From assembly GCA_003132865.1 (NCBI GenBank), contig PKYZ01000817.1:1-17422 (forward strand): DNA of 17,422 nucleotides. The letters are read 5' to 3'. Under the pieces are notes generated by a model. The model was not told where the DNA came from. It searched no databases and saw only the letters and a list, made by a program, of their open reading frames with translations. Positions 1-6,177 of the stretch are shown here, piece by piece (the stretch's first letter is position 1; every line of letters starts with the position of its first letter). This stretch comes from Bryobacterales bacterium. GTDB taxonomy: Bacteria; Acidobacteriota; Terriglobia; Bryobacterales; Bryobacteraceae. The position numbers and the translations under genes are program-made.

Positions 1-413
1 CGCTCCTTTTGCGACTGCTTCATGTCCTCGATAGCGGTGCGGAAGGAGCGCTCCAGTTGCGCGCGTTGTTTGGCAGCGTACGACAACATGACGAACTGTT
101 GTTGGCCGAATTCGATGAACAGGTAGACCTTCTGCTCACTCGCGGCAACCCGCGCGAGGAGCCATTGCGAGGTGACCATGGTTTCCAGGTAGGACCGTTC
201 GGTGCGGTTTTGAGGTTGCCAGTCGGCTTCCAGCTCGTCCCAGAGCTGGGAGTAGTCCGCGGCGTTTTCGTCGGGGAGGATGGTGGCGCGGGTGCGCAGG
301 CCGTAGGTGAGGGCGTTGAAGCGGATGGCGTTCTTGCCCTCGGGTGTTTTCGGACCAGTAGAATGCTGGGAGTTCTGCCGGTTGGATCTCTGGTTCTTCT
401 CTGAAATTACCAT
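1..413 (-). CDS. Acidobacterial hypothetical protein, STGPKTPEGK type, C-terminus off the window
   Basis: The minus strand reads open from an ATG at 413 through the left edge, giving 137 codons with no stop. The ATG has an AAGGAT ribosome-binding site about 9 bases upstream. The N-terminus contains NRQNSQHSTGPKTPEGKNA followed by a hydrophilic helical part with LWDELEADWQPQNRTERSYL (about residues 53-72). From memory, this basic, glycine/proline-rich start (STGPKTPEGK, then NAL.YGLR) marks a multi-copy family of unknown function in Acidobacteriota. The opposite strand also has an open frame over this stretch, but its protein looks like nothing known, while the minus reading has a coherent family signature. 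Function is unknown. The next gene to its right, on the same strand, ends at 700. Confidence 0.75.
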   Translation of the reverse strand, partial: MVISEKNQRSNRQNSQHSTGPKTPEGKNAIRFNALTYGLRTRATILPDENAADYSQLWDELEADWQPQNRTERSYLETMVTSQWLLARVAASEQKVYLFIEFGQQQFVMLSYAAKQRAQLERSFRTAIEDMKQSQKE

Positions 414-699
414 GTTGGTTATCCTTCGTAAGTCAGATTCCGGGTGCTGGGGGCGAAACGCCCATACCCGATTCAATGATAGAACGCGGGTCGTAAGGAA
501 AAGCCGTGCCTAGAGGGCGGGGATTTAGTAAGTGGTTTGTGTGCAGTTAGATGCAGCGGGGAAGTTTATTTCCGAAACTTGTGACCGTGCTGAGGTTTTC
601 AGTGTCCCCAGCCCTCATGCCGCACAGGCAGCGTCGGGCCAAAACCAAACTCGGCGGCTTTCTGATAGCCGCGGGGCAGCCTAACGTTCCCAAGGCTTG

Positions 700-1089
700 T
701 CAGGCAGCCAATAGTGCGTTGGACAGTTCTTCCGCCGTGTGTTCGGGACTATCTCGGACCAGATAACGGCGCAACCGCACGTCCAGTGGGAGCTTGCTCG
801 GATCCAGATCCTTCGGAACTATCGGTACAACTCTCTTCCCCATGCCGATGGCGGCCCCGAGTTCAAAAAAGAGAGCTGGCTTCGCCGGGTACTCGGCATC
901 CAGCAATGCGACAAATACGTCGCTGCCTCGTAAGCCAGATTCCAGAGCCTCGCGGAGCGATTCACCAGGGTGAACGTCGAACTCGTCGAACCAAACAGTC
1001 ACTCCACGCTGCTTGAGCGCTTGAGCGAACGACCGCGCCCAGTCCGCATCGAGCGCAGAGTGCGAAATAAAAACCTTTGGCTTGTCCAT
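700..1089 (-). CDS. TIR-domain protein (downstream member of a tandem pair)
   Basis: A stand-alone TIR domain of 129 residues. KVFISHS near residue 5 is the betaA strand plus BB-type loop start, WFDEFDVHPGESLREAL follows near residue 33, and YPAKPALFFELGAA holds the Glu (about E76) at the position of the catalytic Glu of TIR NAD-hydrolases. I chose the ATG at 1089 because AAAGGA lies 8 bases upstream. An ATG at 1098 is in frame, but its purine run touches the start codon. TIR proteins in bacteria cleave NAD or make cyclic ADP-ribose signals, often in phage defence; that activity here is inference from the fold. The gene lies 31 bases downstream of a second TIR gene on the same strand, so the two are probably co-transcribed. 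No SIR2, ThsA or other effector is nearby. Confidence 0.85.
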   Translation of the reverse strand: MDKPKVFISHSALDADWARSFAQALKQRGVTVWFDEFDVHPGESLREALESGLRGSDVFVALLDAEYPAKPALFFELGAAIGMGKRVVPIVPKDLDPSKLPLDVRLRRYLVRDSPEHTAEELSNALLAA

Positions 1090-1120
1090 CGCTGTCATCC
1101 TTTTCGCTGCACGCGGGCCG

Positions 1121-1522
1121 CTAGCTGTCCAAGTAAACCTCGATATCGTTCAACTCAAGAAGATCGCGCTTCTTGAGCAGCACTGGAATGCCCGGACGAA
1201 CTTGCAACTCCGCCGCCGTGATTCCGAGCAATAGTGCCACGATCGGAATGCGGCGGCCCCACGCGGCCCCGATCTCGGCCCAAACGTAAGGCCGTTCGAG
1301 CGCCCAAGGCGTAAGCAACACCACCAGTTCGTGCGCCCGTTGTAGGAAGTCGAGGATGTCTTCTTCGAAGTCCGCGCCGGCATCGACTTGGCCCTCGTCC
1401 AAGAAAGGTGTCGCGCCGCGCGCCTCGATTTCCCGGGCGATCTGCTTTGCAACCCAAGTATCCGGGCCGCTGTGGCTGACGAAGACCAATCGCTTTTTTG
1501 TGCTCGAAGACTCATCGGCCAC
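1121..1522 (-). CDS. TIR-domain protein (upstream member of a tandem pair)
   Basis: A second TIR domain, only distantly similar to its neighbour. RLVFVSHSGPD is at residues 11-21, PFLDEGQVDAGADFEEDI at about 39-56, and RPYVWAEIGAAWGRR at about 77-91 carries the expected catalytic Glu (E83). The C-terminus is LLELNDIEVYLDS. The GTG at 1522 gives 133 residues, like the neighbouring TIR protein. The frame stays open to a TTG at 1705, but that 61-residue extension is Arg-rich, unlike a folded domain, and would overlap the previous gene by 11 bases, so I reject it. The GTG has GGGA directly in front but no well-spaced ribosome-binding site, so the start is uncertain. An NAD-consuming role is inferred from the family; the sequence does not show what it senses. 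Confidence 0.8.
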   Translation of the reverse strand: MADESSSTKKRLVFVSHSGPDTWVAKQIAREIEARGATPFLDEGQVDAGADFEEDILDFLQRAHELVVLLTPWALERPYVWAEIGAAWGRRIPIVALLLGITAAELQVRPGIPVLLKKRDLLELNDIEVYLDS

Positions 1523-1694
1523 TCCCAGTATTGTACCAGTGGGGCGGCGCCTTGCGGCGCTAATCCGGAAGTTGCGTTTCGCACGGCGTAGTTCCGTGTA
1601 TATCCCGTCCGGCGCAACGCCGCGCGAAGGCGTGTGGAAATTTCGGCGCCTTGTCTGCGCTAAGACGTTGTTCCCCGATGGCTTGATGGCATTC

Positions 1695-1964
1695 CTATCC
1701 GGCAAACATCTTCAGTGCTTCCAGCGCGAGAAGTTTTGCGGACTCGACCTCACCCCGTCCAAAAAGCGCGAAAGCTTGTTCGGCCGCGCGCGCCGCTGCC
1801 TCTATTTCCGGATGGTATTGGGCTTCTCTCCCTTTATCGCCACCCTTCAGCCATGTGTGTTGCTTGAGCCAGGCGACGACAGCGGCTGGTTTTCCCGGGT
1901 GAATTTGGGAGGAGTTATTCTCGGCGACAGCGGTAAGAATTATGCGAACCAAAGTAGCTTCCAT
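1695..1964 (-). CDS. Small helical hypothetical protein upstream of the TIR pair
   Basis: An 89-residue protein starting at the ATG at 1964, with GAGGA at good spacing upstream (an upstream in-frame TTG at 1991 is less likely). It is soluble-looking and has no signal peptide. The N-terminal helix is MEATLVRIILTAVAENN, the middle holds AVVAWLKQHTWLKGG, and the C-terminal half (about residues 51-89) is a regular alpha-hairpin of the kind EAAARAAEQAFALFGRGEVE followed by SAKLLALEALKMF. That last part resembles a TPR-like helix pair, but one pair is too little to call it. I do not recognise a family. It is the first gene of the minus-strand run leading into the two TIR genes, with a 172-base gap to the chosen start of the next one, so it may share their transcript. 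Confidence 0.55.
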   Translation of the reverse strand: MEATLVRIILTAVAENNSSQIHPGKPAAVVAWLKQHTWLKGGDKGREAQYHPEIEAAARAAEQAFALFGRGEVESAKLLALEALKMFAG

Positions 1965-2125
1965 GGGTCCTCGATCCTCGGCCAGCCTCAACTGCCGAAC
2001 CGGTAATCGTATCAGGCCGCGCCTGAGGCGTGCGGATCGCTGTAGATCTCCATTACCTCAATCCTCCCTGCGTACACCACGTCATGGCCAGCGCGCTGAA
2101 TGGGTAATGTTGTCTTTGCGCTTCG

Positions 2126-2154
2126 GCGATACGGAGTTTTTGGGGCGAACTCAA
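2126..2154 (-). promoter_or_regulatory. Weak candidate promoter ahead of the small-protein/TIR cluster
   Basis: On the minus strand TTGAGT (2154-2149) and TATCGC (2131-2126) are separated by 17 bases. This places a start of transcription near 2119, about 155 bases ahead of the ATG at 1964. The -10 is poor. Just upstream (around 2166-2176) lies a near-palindrome TATACGGTATA that could be an operator. The rest of 1965-2191 shows nothing else I can name. Confidence 0.22.
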
Positions 2155-2191
2155 GTGCCTTTTCTATACGGTATACCTTGCGCGCTCCCCA

Positions 2192-2998
2192 TCACCTCTG
2201 CTCGGCCACACCAATCTGTTCCGTGGTCAGCACATCGCCCGGCTCAAGGGAATTCAGGAGCACCCAACCCGTGCGGCCAAAATCCGGCCCTGTGGTGCCC
2301 AACACGGCCAACCTGTCCCATATTATGATCTGCTCGGCGGCGACTTTTCTCGATCCAAGGCTGAAGGTCTTCTTCTGCAAAAGGCGTACTTCTTGGGCCT
2401 TCTCGACAATGAAACCGCAGTCGTATTTCAGCAGTTCATCCAACTTCTTGCGGAGCATAACGCCCATTAGGGACTTCGTTGCCAAGTAATCGTTAAAGCA
2501 CCCTTCATCGTTGGCGACGAAGCCCGAGAAATGGAAGCCGTCTTCAACCCTCAGGCGTTCAGCCTTCTCCAAAGTGAATGCCACCGAATCAAAATCCGCT
2601 GGGTAGAACTTCGTCGGTTGTCCAAACGCATAGCTGACTTCGTGGGCGGAATCCTTTTCAAAATCGCAGGCGGTGCAGAGATCGAAGTGGATAACCGAAC
2701 CGTCTTTCTTGTGAACGACCCCATTGATGAACACACGCAGGAGTCTGCCGCCCGATACGTTCTTTAATGTGCCTTCAAAAGCCGGGATGTCCTGTTTGAA
2801 GTAATCGGAGTAGCGGAACATCTTCAAAGCGCTTAAAGTTATCGTCGGAGCACCGCTCCGGTCCTTCACTTCAAATACGGACGGCTGGGCTGACTTGTTA
2901 GCGCCGGGTTCGTGCGATTGACCCGTTTGGGCGGTGGCGGGCATCCACAGTCCGCAAAAAGCCATTAGGGAAAGCGAAATGGTCAGCAGCAGTGCCAT
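2192..2998 (-). CDS. Secreted hypothetical protein
   Basis: A 268-residue protein from the ATG at 2998 (a TTG two codons upstream is also in frame). Residues 1-24 form a type I signal peptide ending PATA-Q, so it is exported. The mature part has a beta-rich segment (about 50-150) with FEGTLKNVSGGRLLRVFING, the look of an immunoglobulin-like fold such as FxxG/NEAT-adjacent acidobacterial proteins, and a CTAC motif (C108, C111) that could form a disulfide or bind metal. The C-terminal third is charged and helical (MLRKKLDELLKYD). It stands between the TIR cluster and a membrane peptide gene, on the same strand, with 227 bases to the next gene. I do not recognise the family and propose no function. 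Confidence 0.7.
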   Translation of the reverse strand: MALLLTISLSLMAFCGLWMPATAQTGQSHEPGANKSAQPSVFEVKDRSGAPTITLSALKMFRYSDYFKQDIPAFEGTLKNVSGGRLLRVFINGVVHKKDGSVIHFDLCTACDFEKDSAHEVSYAFGQPTKFYPADFDSVAFTLEKAERLRVEDGFHFSGFVANDEGCFNDYLATKSLMGVMLRKKLDELLKYDCGFIVEKAQEVRLLQKKTFSLGSRKVAAEQIIIWDRLAVLGTTGPDFGRTGWVLLNSLEPGDVLTTEQIGVAEQR

Positions 2999-3179
2999 AC
3001 GCAAACTGTAGCAGGATTTCAGACTGATGGGGTTGATGGCGTTATCTTAAATGGAACTAGAAGCGTCGGTCTTATCGCTTCCGCCGTGTGGTTGAACCGC
3101 AATTCCAATTCTTGCTTTTGCCCCGAGTTCATTCTAATATATGGAGAGAGTTGAAGGCGGTGCGGTTGGCAGGTTACAG

Positions 3180-3305
3180 TCACTTTGCCTGCTCGTCAAG
3201 ACTTTTCTTAGAGTTTTTTAAAAGAGATACTACTTGGTTTATCACAGCGGCGAGTAGGCCGAGGCATGCCGTCACAATGCCGATGATGGAGGAAGGCTCC
3301 GCCAT
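3180..3305 (-). CDS. Small single-span membrane peptide (41 residues)
   Basis: A short minus-strand frame, ATG at 3305 and TGA at 3182-3180. It encodes a 41-residue peptide with one clear hydrophobic span (IIGIVTACLGLLAAVINQVV, residues 7-26) and a basic then polar tail (LLKNSKKSLDEQAK). The hydrophobic span followed by positive charges fits an N-out single-span topology. No strong ribosome-binding site is visible, which is the main doubt. It is transcribed away from the plus-strand membrane protein at 3457. The surrounding 3005-3456 otherwise shows no gene. Function unknown; small holin-like or toxin-like peptides look like this, but nothing more specific can be said. Confidence 0.4.
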   Translation of the reverse strand: MAEPSSIIGIVTACLGLLAAVINQVVSLLKNSKKSLDEQAK

Positions 3306-3456
3306 GCCAAATTAGACGTCGGTCGCGTGGAGAATGTTTCAAACCCTTGTGTAGGGGCCAAAAAAAGGGGTACAAAGGGCGTATGCCATGGCAGACTCCT
3401 GCCGAGGTGGCTGCGCATCAACAGCGGTTAAAAGTATAAACGGAGTCCTCTCAAAC

Positions 3457-4089
3457 ATGGGATATCAATGGGGCAGGTTCATTTGGTGGCTTGGCCAGAA
3501 TTCAGCCGCCGTTCAAGCGCTTGCGGCTGTTGTCACGGTTCTGCTCACTGGCGTCCTCATCTTTGTCACTATTCGCTACGTTTTGCTAACGCGCAAGCTC
3601 GTTGAAGCCAGCGAAGCATCAATACGAGCCGGCTTTATGCCTGATATTAATGCAAATATTGACTTTACACATCCACGCAAAGACGAACTTTCAATCTACG
3701 TAAAGAACACTGCTGAGCCGCCTATTTGTATTCTGCGGGCGAAGTTAATTGGCGGGTCGCTATTTAAATGGCCGGAAACCGCAAACCCACCGAATGAGTA
3801 CGCTGCCGAGCTGAAGTTCGGCCCTTCCGATATAACGTCTTTAACATCTCTGTTTCTACGGAAGAATGAAGAGGCGCGTGGCGTGTTCAGGATAACACCA
3901 ATCGAACATATAGATGACGCTGATTGGCTAAAAGCCATAAACTATCGAGTATCACTGACCGCCACGGTGATAATTGAAGTCTCGGATATTACTGGGCGAA
4001 TTCTATACTCGTTCACAGTACTACGCGATGCTGAGACCGCCAACACGCGCATTCGGACACAGTTTCCGAGTTCATTTGACAAAACCTAA
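3457..4089 (+). CDS. Single-pass membrane protein of unknown function
   Basis: A 210-residue protein. I prefer the ATG at 3457 (MGYQWGRFIWWLGQN) because GGAG lies 11 bases upstream and the preceding 23 in-frame codons from 3388 look non-coding; the longer start cannot be excluded. Residues about 20-42 form one transmembrane helix, followed by YVLLTRKLVEAS, a linker typical of anchored bacterial proteins with a cytoplasmic domain. The rest (about 60-200) alternates beta-like segments with KNTAEPPICILRAKLIGGS and YRVSLTATVIIEVSD and resembles an immunoglobulin-like or C2-like sandwich. Base composition is visibly richer in A+T than the genes right of 4139, as if acquired. It abuts the broken translocase gene at 4139. 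Function unknown. Confidence 0.65.
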   Translation: MGYQWGRFIWWLGQNSAAVQALAAVVTVLLTGVLIFVTIRYVLLTRKLVEASEASIRAGFMPDINANIDFTHPRKDELSIYVKNTAEPPICILRAKLIGGSLFKWPETANPPNEYAAELKFGPSDITSLTSLFLRKNEEARGVFRITPIEHIDDADWLKAINYRVSLTATVIIEVSDITGRILYSFTVLRDAETANTRIRTQFPSSFDKT

Positions 4090-4138
4090 TAGTAGTTTTA
4101 TGCTTAGGGCGAACACCCGTTTTAACCTGTTGTTCTCG

Positions 4139-4450
4139 GCGCGCAAGGAGATCGAGGAACGCATTCGCCGGCTCGGCCAGAAAGCGCGCGCCGCCGGCAT
4201 CCACCTTGTGCTGGCCGTGCAGCAGCCAGGCCGCGAGATCGTCAAAGGCGCCTTGCAGGCGAATATCCCGGCGCGGGTCGGTCTGCGGGTCACCAGCCGG
4301 ATCGAGTCCAAGATGTTGCTGGATCGCAGCGGCGCAGAGGATCTGCTGGGCAACGGCGACCTCCTGTTCAAGGATATCGGCGATCCCGTTCGGTTGCAGG
4401 GATTGTACCTCCCGCCCGACGAACGCAGGGCAATCTTCGGCGCTCGCTGA
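4139..4450 (+). pseudogene. FtsK/SpoIIIE-type DNA translocase, C-terminal remnant
   Basis: The last 103 codons of an FtsK-like motor domain. ARKEIEERIRRLGQKARAAG aligns with the helix before Walker-B-distal strand residues, IHLVLAVQQPGREIVKGALQ with the 'GIHLVLATQRPSVDVITG' signature, NIPARVGLRVTSRIESKMLL with the 'NIPxRIAFxVxSxxDSRxIL' stretch, and GAEDLLGNGDLLF with the 'GAExLLGxGDML' motif. The Walker A and B parts are missing. The frame continues left of 4139 only into bases shared with the end of the membrane-protein gene and loses all similarity there, so the gene was cut at about 4138. The codons from 4139 to the TGA at 4450 are intact and GC-rich. It may be a leftover of a host or integrative-element translocase; no function is expected. 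Confidence 0.8.
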
Positions 4451-4591
4451 TTCGGGGCATTCTATCAGGCCAAGCCCCTGCGCTGAATCGACGCATTCTC
4501 GAATCGGGACCTGCAACGGGTTAGTTGGTTAGGACGCTGCGTTCAGCCTGTGGGAAGAATCGCTCCCTGACGGTCGCGGCTCGGTAGCGCC

Positions 4592-4613
4592 GAAAAGAGG
4601 CCCGCCTCGGGCC
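4592..4613 (-). terminator. Intrinsic terminator of the pterin operon
   Basis: Read on the minus strand, GGCCCG-AGG-CGGGCC forms a 6-bp G/C hairpin and is followed by TCTTTTC. It lies 27 bases beyond the stop codon of the GTP cyclohydrolase gene, as expected for a rho-independent terminator of the three-gene run that starts at 6096. The U-tract is short, so strength is uncertain. Confidence 0.6.
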
Positions 4614-4639
4614 GTCCCTCCAGAGATCGCAGTGCACGG

Positions 4640-5254
4640 TTACCGGCTGCCGGAAGTATGCACTAATGAAAGGAACTCGTCCCGCGTTTCTTTCTGGTTG
4701 CGGAACGCGCCCAGCATAGCGCTGGTCACGGCACCGGAGTGCTGCTTCTCCACGCCGCGCATCATCATGCACAGGTGCCGCGCCTCCAGGATGACGGCGA
4801 CGCCCTGGGGATTGACGGCGTCGGCGATAGCATCGGCGATCTGTGTGGTGAGGCGCTCCTGCACCTGCAGGCGGCGGGCGAAGACGTCGACGACGCGGGG
4901 GAGCTTGGAGAGGCCGACGACCTTGCCTTTGGGCAGATAGGCGATGTGCGCCTTGCCGAAGAAGGGCAGCAGATGATGTTCGCACATGCTGAAGAACTCG
5001 ATGTCCTTCACCACCACCATTCCGTCCGAGTTCTCGCGGGAAAACAGCGCGCCGTTGACGATGCTTTGGATATCCGTTTCATAGCCGCTGGTCAAAAAGC
5101 GGAAAGCCTTCTCAGCGCGCTCCGGCGTCCGCACCAGGCCTTCCCGGGCTGGATCTTCGCCGACCTTCAACAACAACTCTTTCATTAGCGATGCAATGGA
5201 CTCCTGGTCCTGCTTCGGTTGCATCACCTTCACAAGTGCTCTGTTTTTCTTCAT
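4640..5254 (-). CDS. folE: GTP cyclohydrolase I
   Basis: Converts GTP to 7,8-dihydroneopterin triphosphate, the first step to folate, biopterin-type pterins and queuosine; a cytosolic homodecamer in known members. The 204-residue length is normal. The zinc ligands are visible: C91 and H94 in [10 protein letters not shown] and C162 in RHLCMMMRG. Also present are [15 protein letters not shown] (about 38-51), [20 protein letters not shown] (114-133), with the usual [12 protein letters not shown] following, and the H161-C162 pair. The N-terminus ([20 protein letters not shown]) is a slightly long lead. The gene starts 3 bases after the stop of a PTPS-family gene and ends just before an intrinsic terminator, so it is the last gene of a pterin operon. 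Zinc-dependent type IA is clear. Confidence 0.96.
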   Translation of the reverse strand: MKKNRALVKVMQPKQDQESIASLMKELLLKVGEDPAREGLVRTPERAEKAFRFLTSGYETDIQSIVNGALFSRENSDGMVVVKDIEFFSMCEHHLLPFFGKAHIAYLPKGKVVGLSKLPRVVDVFARRLQVQERLTTQIADAIADAVNPQGVAVILEARHLCMMMRGVEKQHSGAVTSAMLGAFRNQKETRDEFLSLVHTSGSR

Positions 5255-5257
5255 TGC

Positions 5258-5683
5258 TCAGCTTGCCCTCAACTCGAAAAGATTGCGCTTGGTTTCCCGC
5301 AATCGAATGGCTTCCAGGCGCGGCCCGTCGCCGGAAAACACGGAATGCCAATGCGCAGCCAAGCGCTCCTCAATCACGCGCAGAATGTTCTCGGATGTAG
5401 GAACTACTTCCTGGAACTCGCGCACGTCGGCGTTCATATACTTGTGATCGAAATCGTGGACAACGCGCGAGGCCACCAAATTGTCCAAGGCTGACACGTT
5501 TATAACCTGTCCAGACACCGGATCGAGCGGTCCCGAGACGGACACTTCCAAAACGTAGTCGTGCCCGTGCCCATGCGGGTTATTGCATTTGCCGTACAGC
5601 GCGCGATTCTCGCCTTCGGAGAACCGCTCGGAATGCAGCCGGTGGGACGCGGCGAATCGATAACGGCGCGTGACGCGAATCAT
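5258..5683 (-). CDS. 6-pyruvoyl-tetrahydropterin synthase / QueD family, catalytic Cys present
   Basis: A 141-residue PTPS-fold protein that would act on dihydroneopterin triphosphate, the FolE product, to give 6-pyruvoyl- or 6-carboxy-tetrahydropterin. Zinc ligands are H14 (FAASHRLH), H39 and H41 (CNNPHGHGHDY). The catalytic Cys is C33, the Asp-His pair is D79-H80 in VVHDFDHKYMN, and the pterin-anchoring Glu is E130 in LRETKRN. The CNNPxGHGH spacing matches animal-type PTPS better than E. coli QueD. Its ATG overlaps the previous gene's TGA by 4 bases (ATGA) and its stop is 3 bases from folE, so the three genes are translationally coupled. Which product it makes (biopterin route or queuosine route) cannot be read from sequence. 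No sepiapterin reductase, queC or queE is in the window. Confidence 0.93.
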   Translation of the reverse strand: MIRVTRRYRFAASHRLHSERFSEGENRALYGKCNNPHGHGHDYVLEVSVSGPLDPVSGQVINVSALDNLVASRVVHDFDHKYMNADVREFQEVVPTSENILRVIEERLAAHWHSVFSGDGPRLEAIRLRETKRNLFELRAS

Positions 5684-6096
5684 TTGCGTGCTCCCGCGTA
5701 ATCCACATACAGGTCATCGGTTTCGTACAGCCGGACGTTTTGCAATCGCGCGGGGCTTCCCTCGAAAGACGGCTCTAAGCGATTCCAGATCTCAGCCGCA
5801 ACGTTCTCGGCAGTGGGCACAACTTTATCGAAAGGCGGGACCTCATAATTCAGGAAGCGATGATCCATGGGTTCGATCACGGCTTTGTGGATGATCTCCT
5901 TGAGCTGCTTGAGATCGAAGACCATACCGGTGGCGGGGTCCGGGTCACCTTCCAGCGTCACTTCCAAAACATAGTTGTGACCGTGACCGTTCGGATTCGC
6001 TGCCAAGCCGTAGAGTGCGCGATTCTGCTCGAGGGTTAGCGAGGATTGGGCACAAACGTGCGACGCAGAGAATTCAGCTTTGCGGGTGATGAGCAT
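5680..6096 (-). CDS. PTPS/QueD-family paralogue lacking the catalytic Cys
   Basis: A 138-residue PTPS-fold protein, first gene of the pterin operon. The start is the ATG at 6096 (MLITRKAEFSASHVCA); the open frame runs far upstream to 6897, but that part lies antisense to a real gene. Zinc-site histidines are kept: H13 (SASH), H38 and H40 in ANPNGHGHNYVLEV. D78-H79 (EPMDHRFLN) and E125 (LYETDDLYVDY) are also kept. The position of the catalytic Cys in its neighbour (GKCNNP) is Ala here (GLAANP), and there is no Glu at that place as in PTPS-III. A Cys does follow the first zinc His (C15). It may have another reaction, bind pterin only, or pair with the neighbour. The ATG has no clear ribosome-binding site, and a near-perfect TATAAT lies upstream. 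Confidence 0.9.
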   Translation of the reverse strand: MLITRKAEFSASHVCAQSSLTLEQNRALYGLAANPNGHGHNYVLEVTLEGDPDPATGMVFDLKQLKEIIHKAVIEPMDHRFLNYEVPPFDKVVPTAENVAAEIWNRLEPSFEGSPARLQNVRLYETDDLYVDYAGARK

Positions 6097-6121
6097 TACC
6101 AAATGGTTGGATGCAGCGGCA

Positions 6122-6149
6122 TTGGGATAAGATACTCTAAGATTATAGT
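6122..6149 (+). promoter_or_regulatory. Candidate promoter for the TlpA/HAD-kinase-like operon
   Basis: TTGGGA (6122-6127) and TATAGT (6144-6149), spaced by 16 bases, face right. A transcript would begin near 6156 and reach the ATG at 6178 with AAGGAA and AGGGA in its short leader. The site overlaps the minus-strand -10 described separately. Confidence 0.45.
6142..6147 (-). promoter_or_regulatory. Candidate -10 of the pterin operon
   Basis: The minus strand reads TATAAT from 6147 to 6142, a consensus -10 lying 46 bases ahead of the ATG at 6096. No good -35 is seen at 16-18 bases upstream. It shares bases with the plus-strand -10 at 6144-6149, so polymerase cannot occupy both at once. Confidence 0.4.
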
Positions 6150-6177
6150 AGAAGCTTAAGGAAACGCAGGGACTTAG

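Noticed and set aside
9..404. A plus-strand open frame of 131 codons at the left edge
   Set aside because: The minus strand here encodes a recognisable STGPKTPEGK-type protein with a ribosome-binding site. The plus frame has no family features.
700..1522. Thoeris phage-defence system
   Set aside because: Thoeris pairs a TIR gene with ThsA (SIR2 or membrane/macro effector). No such partner is in the window, only two TIR genes and a small protein.
1543..1563. A third copy of the dispersed repeat upstream of the second TIR gene
   Set aside because: GGCGCC-TTGC-GGCGCT resembles hairpin 1, but the long CAACATCGACAA hairpin and the heptamers are absent; such GC hairpins arise easily by chance.
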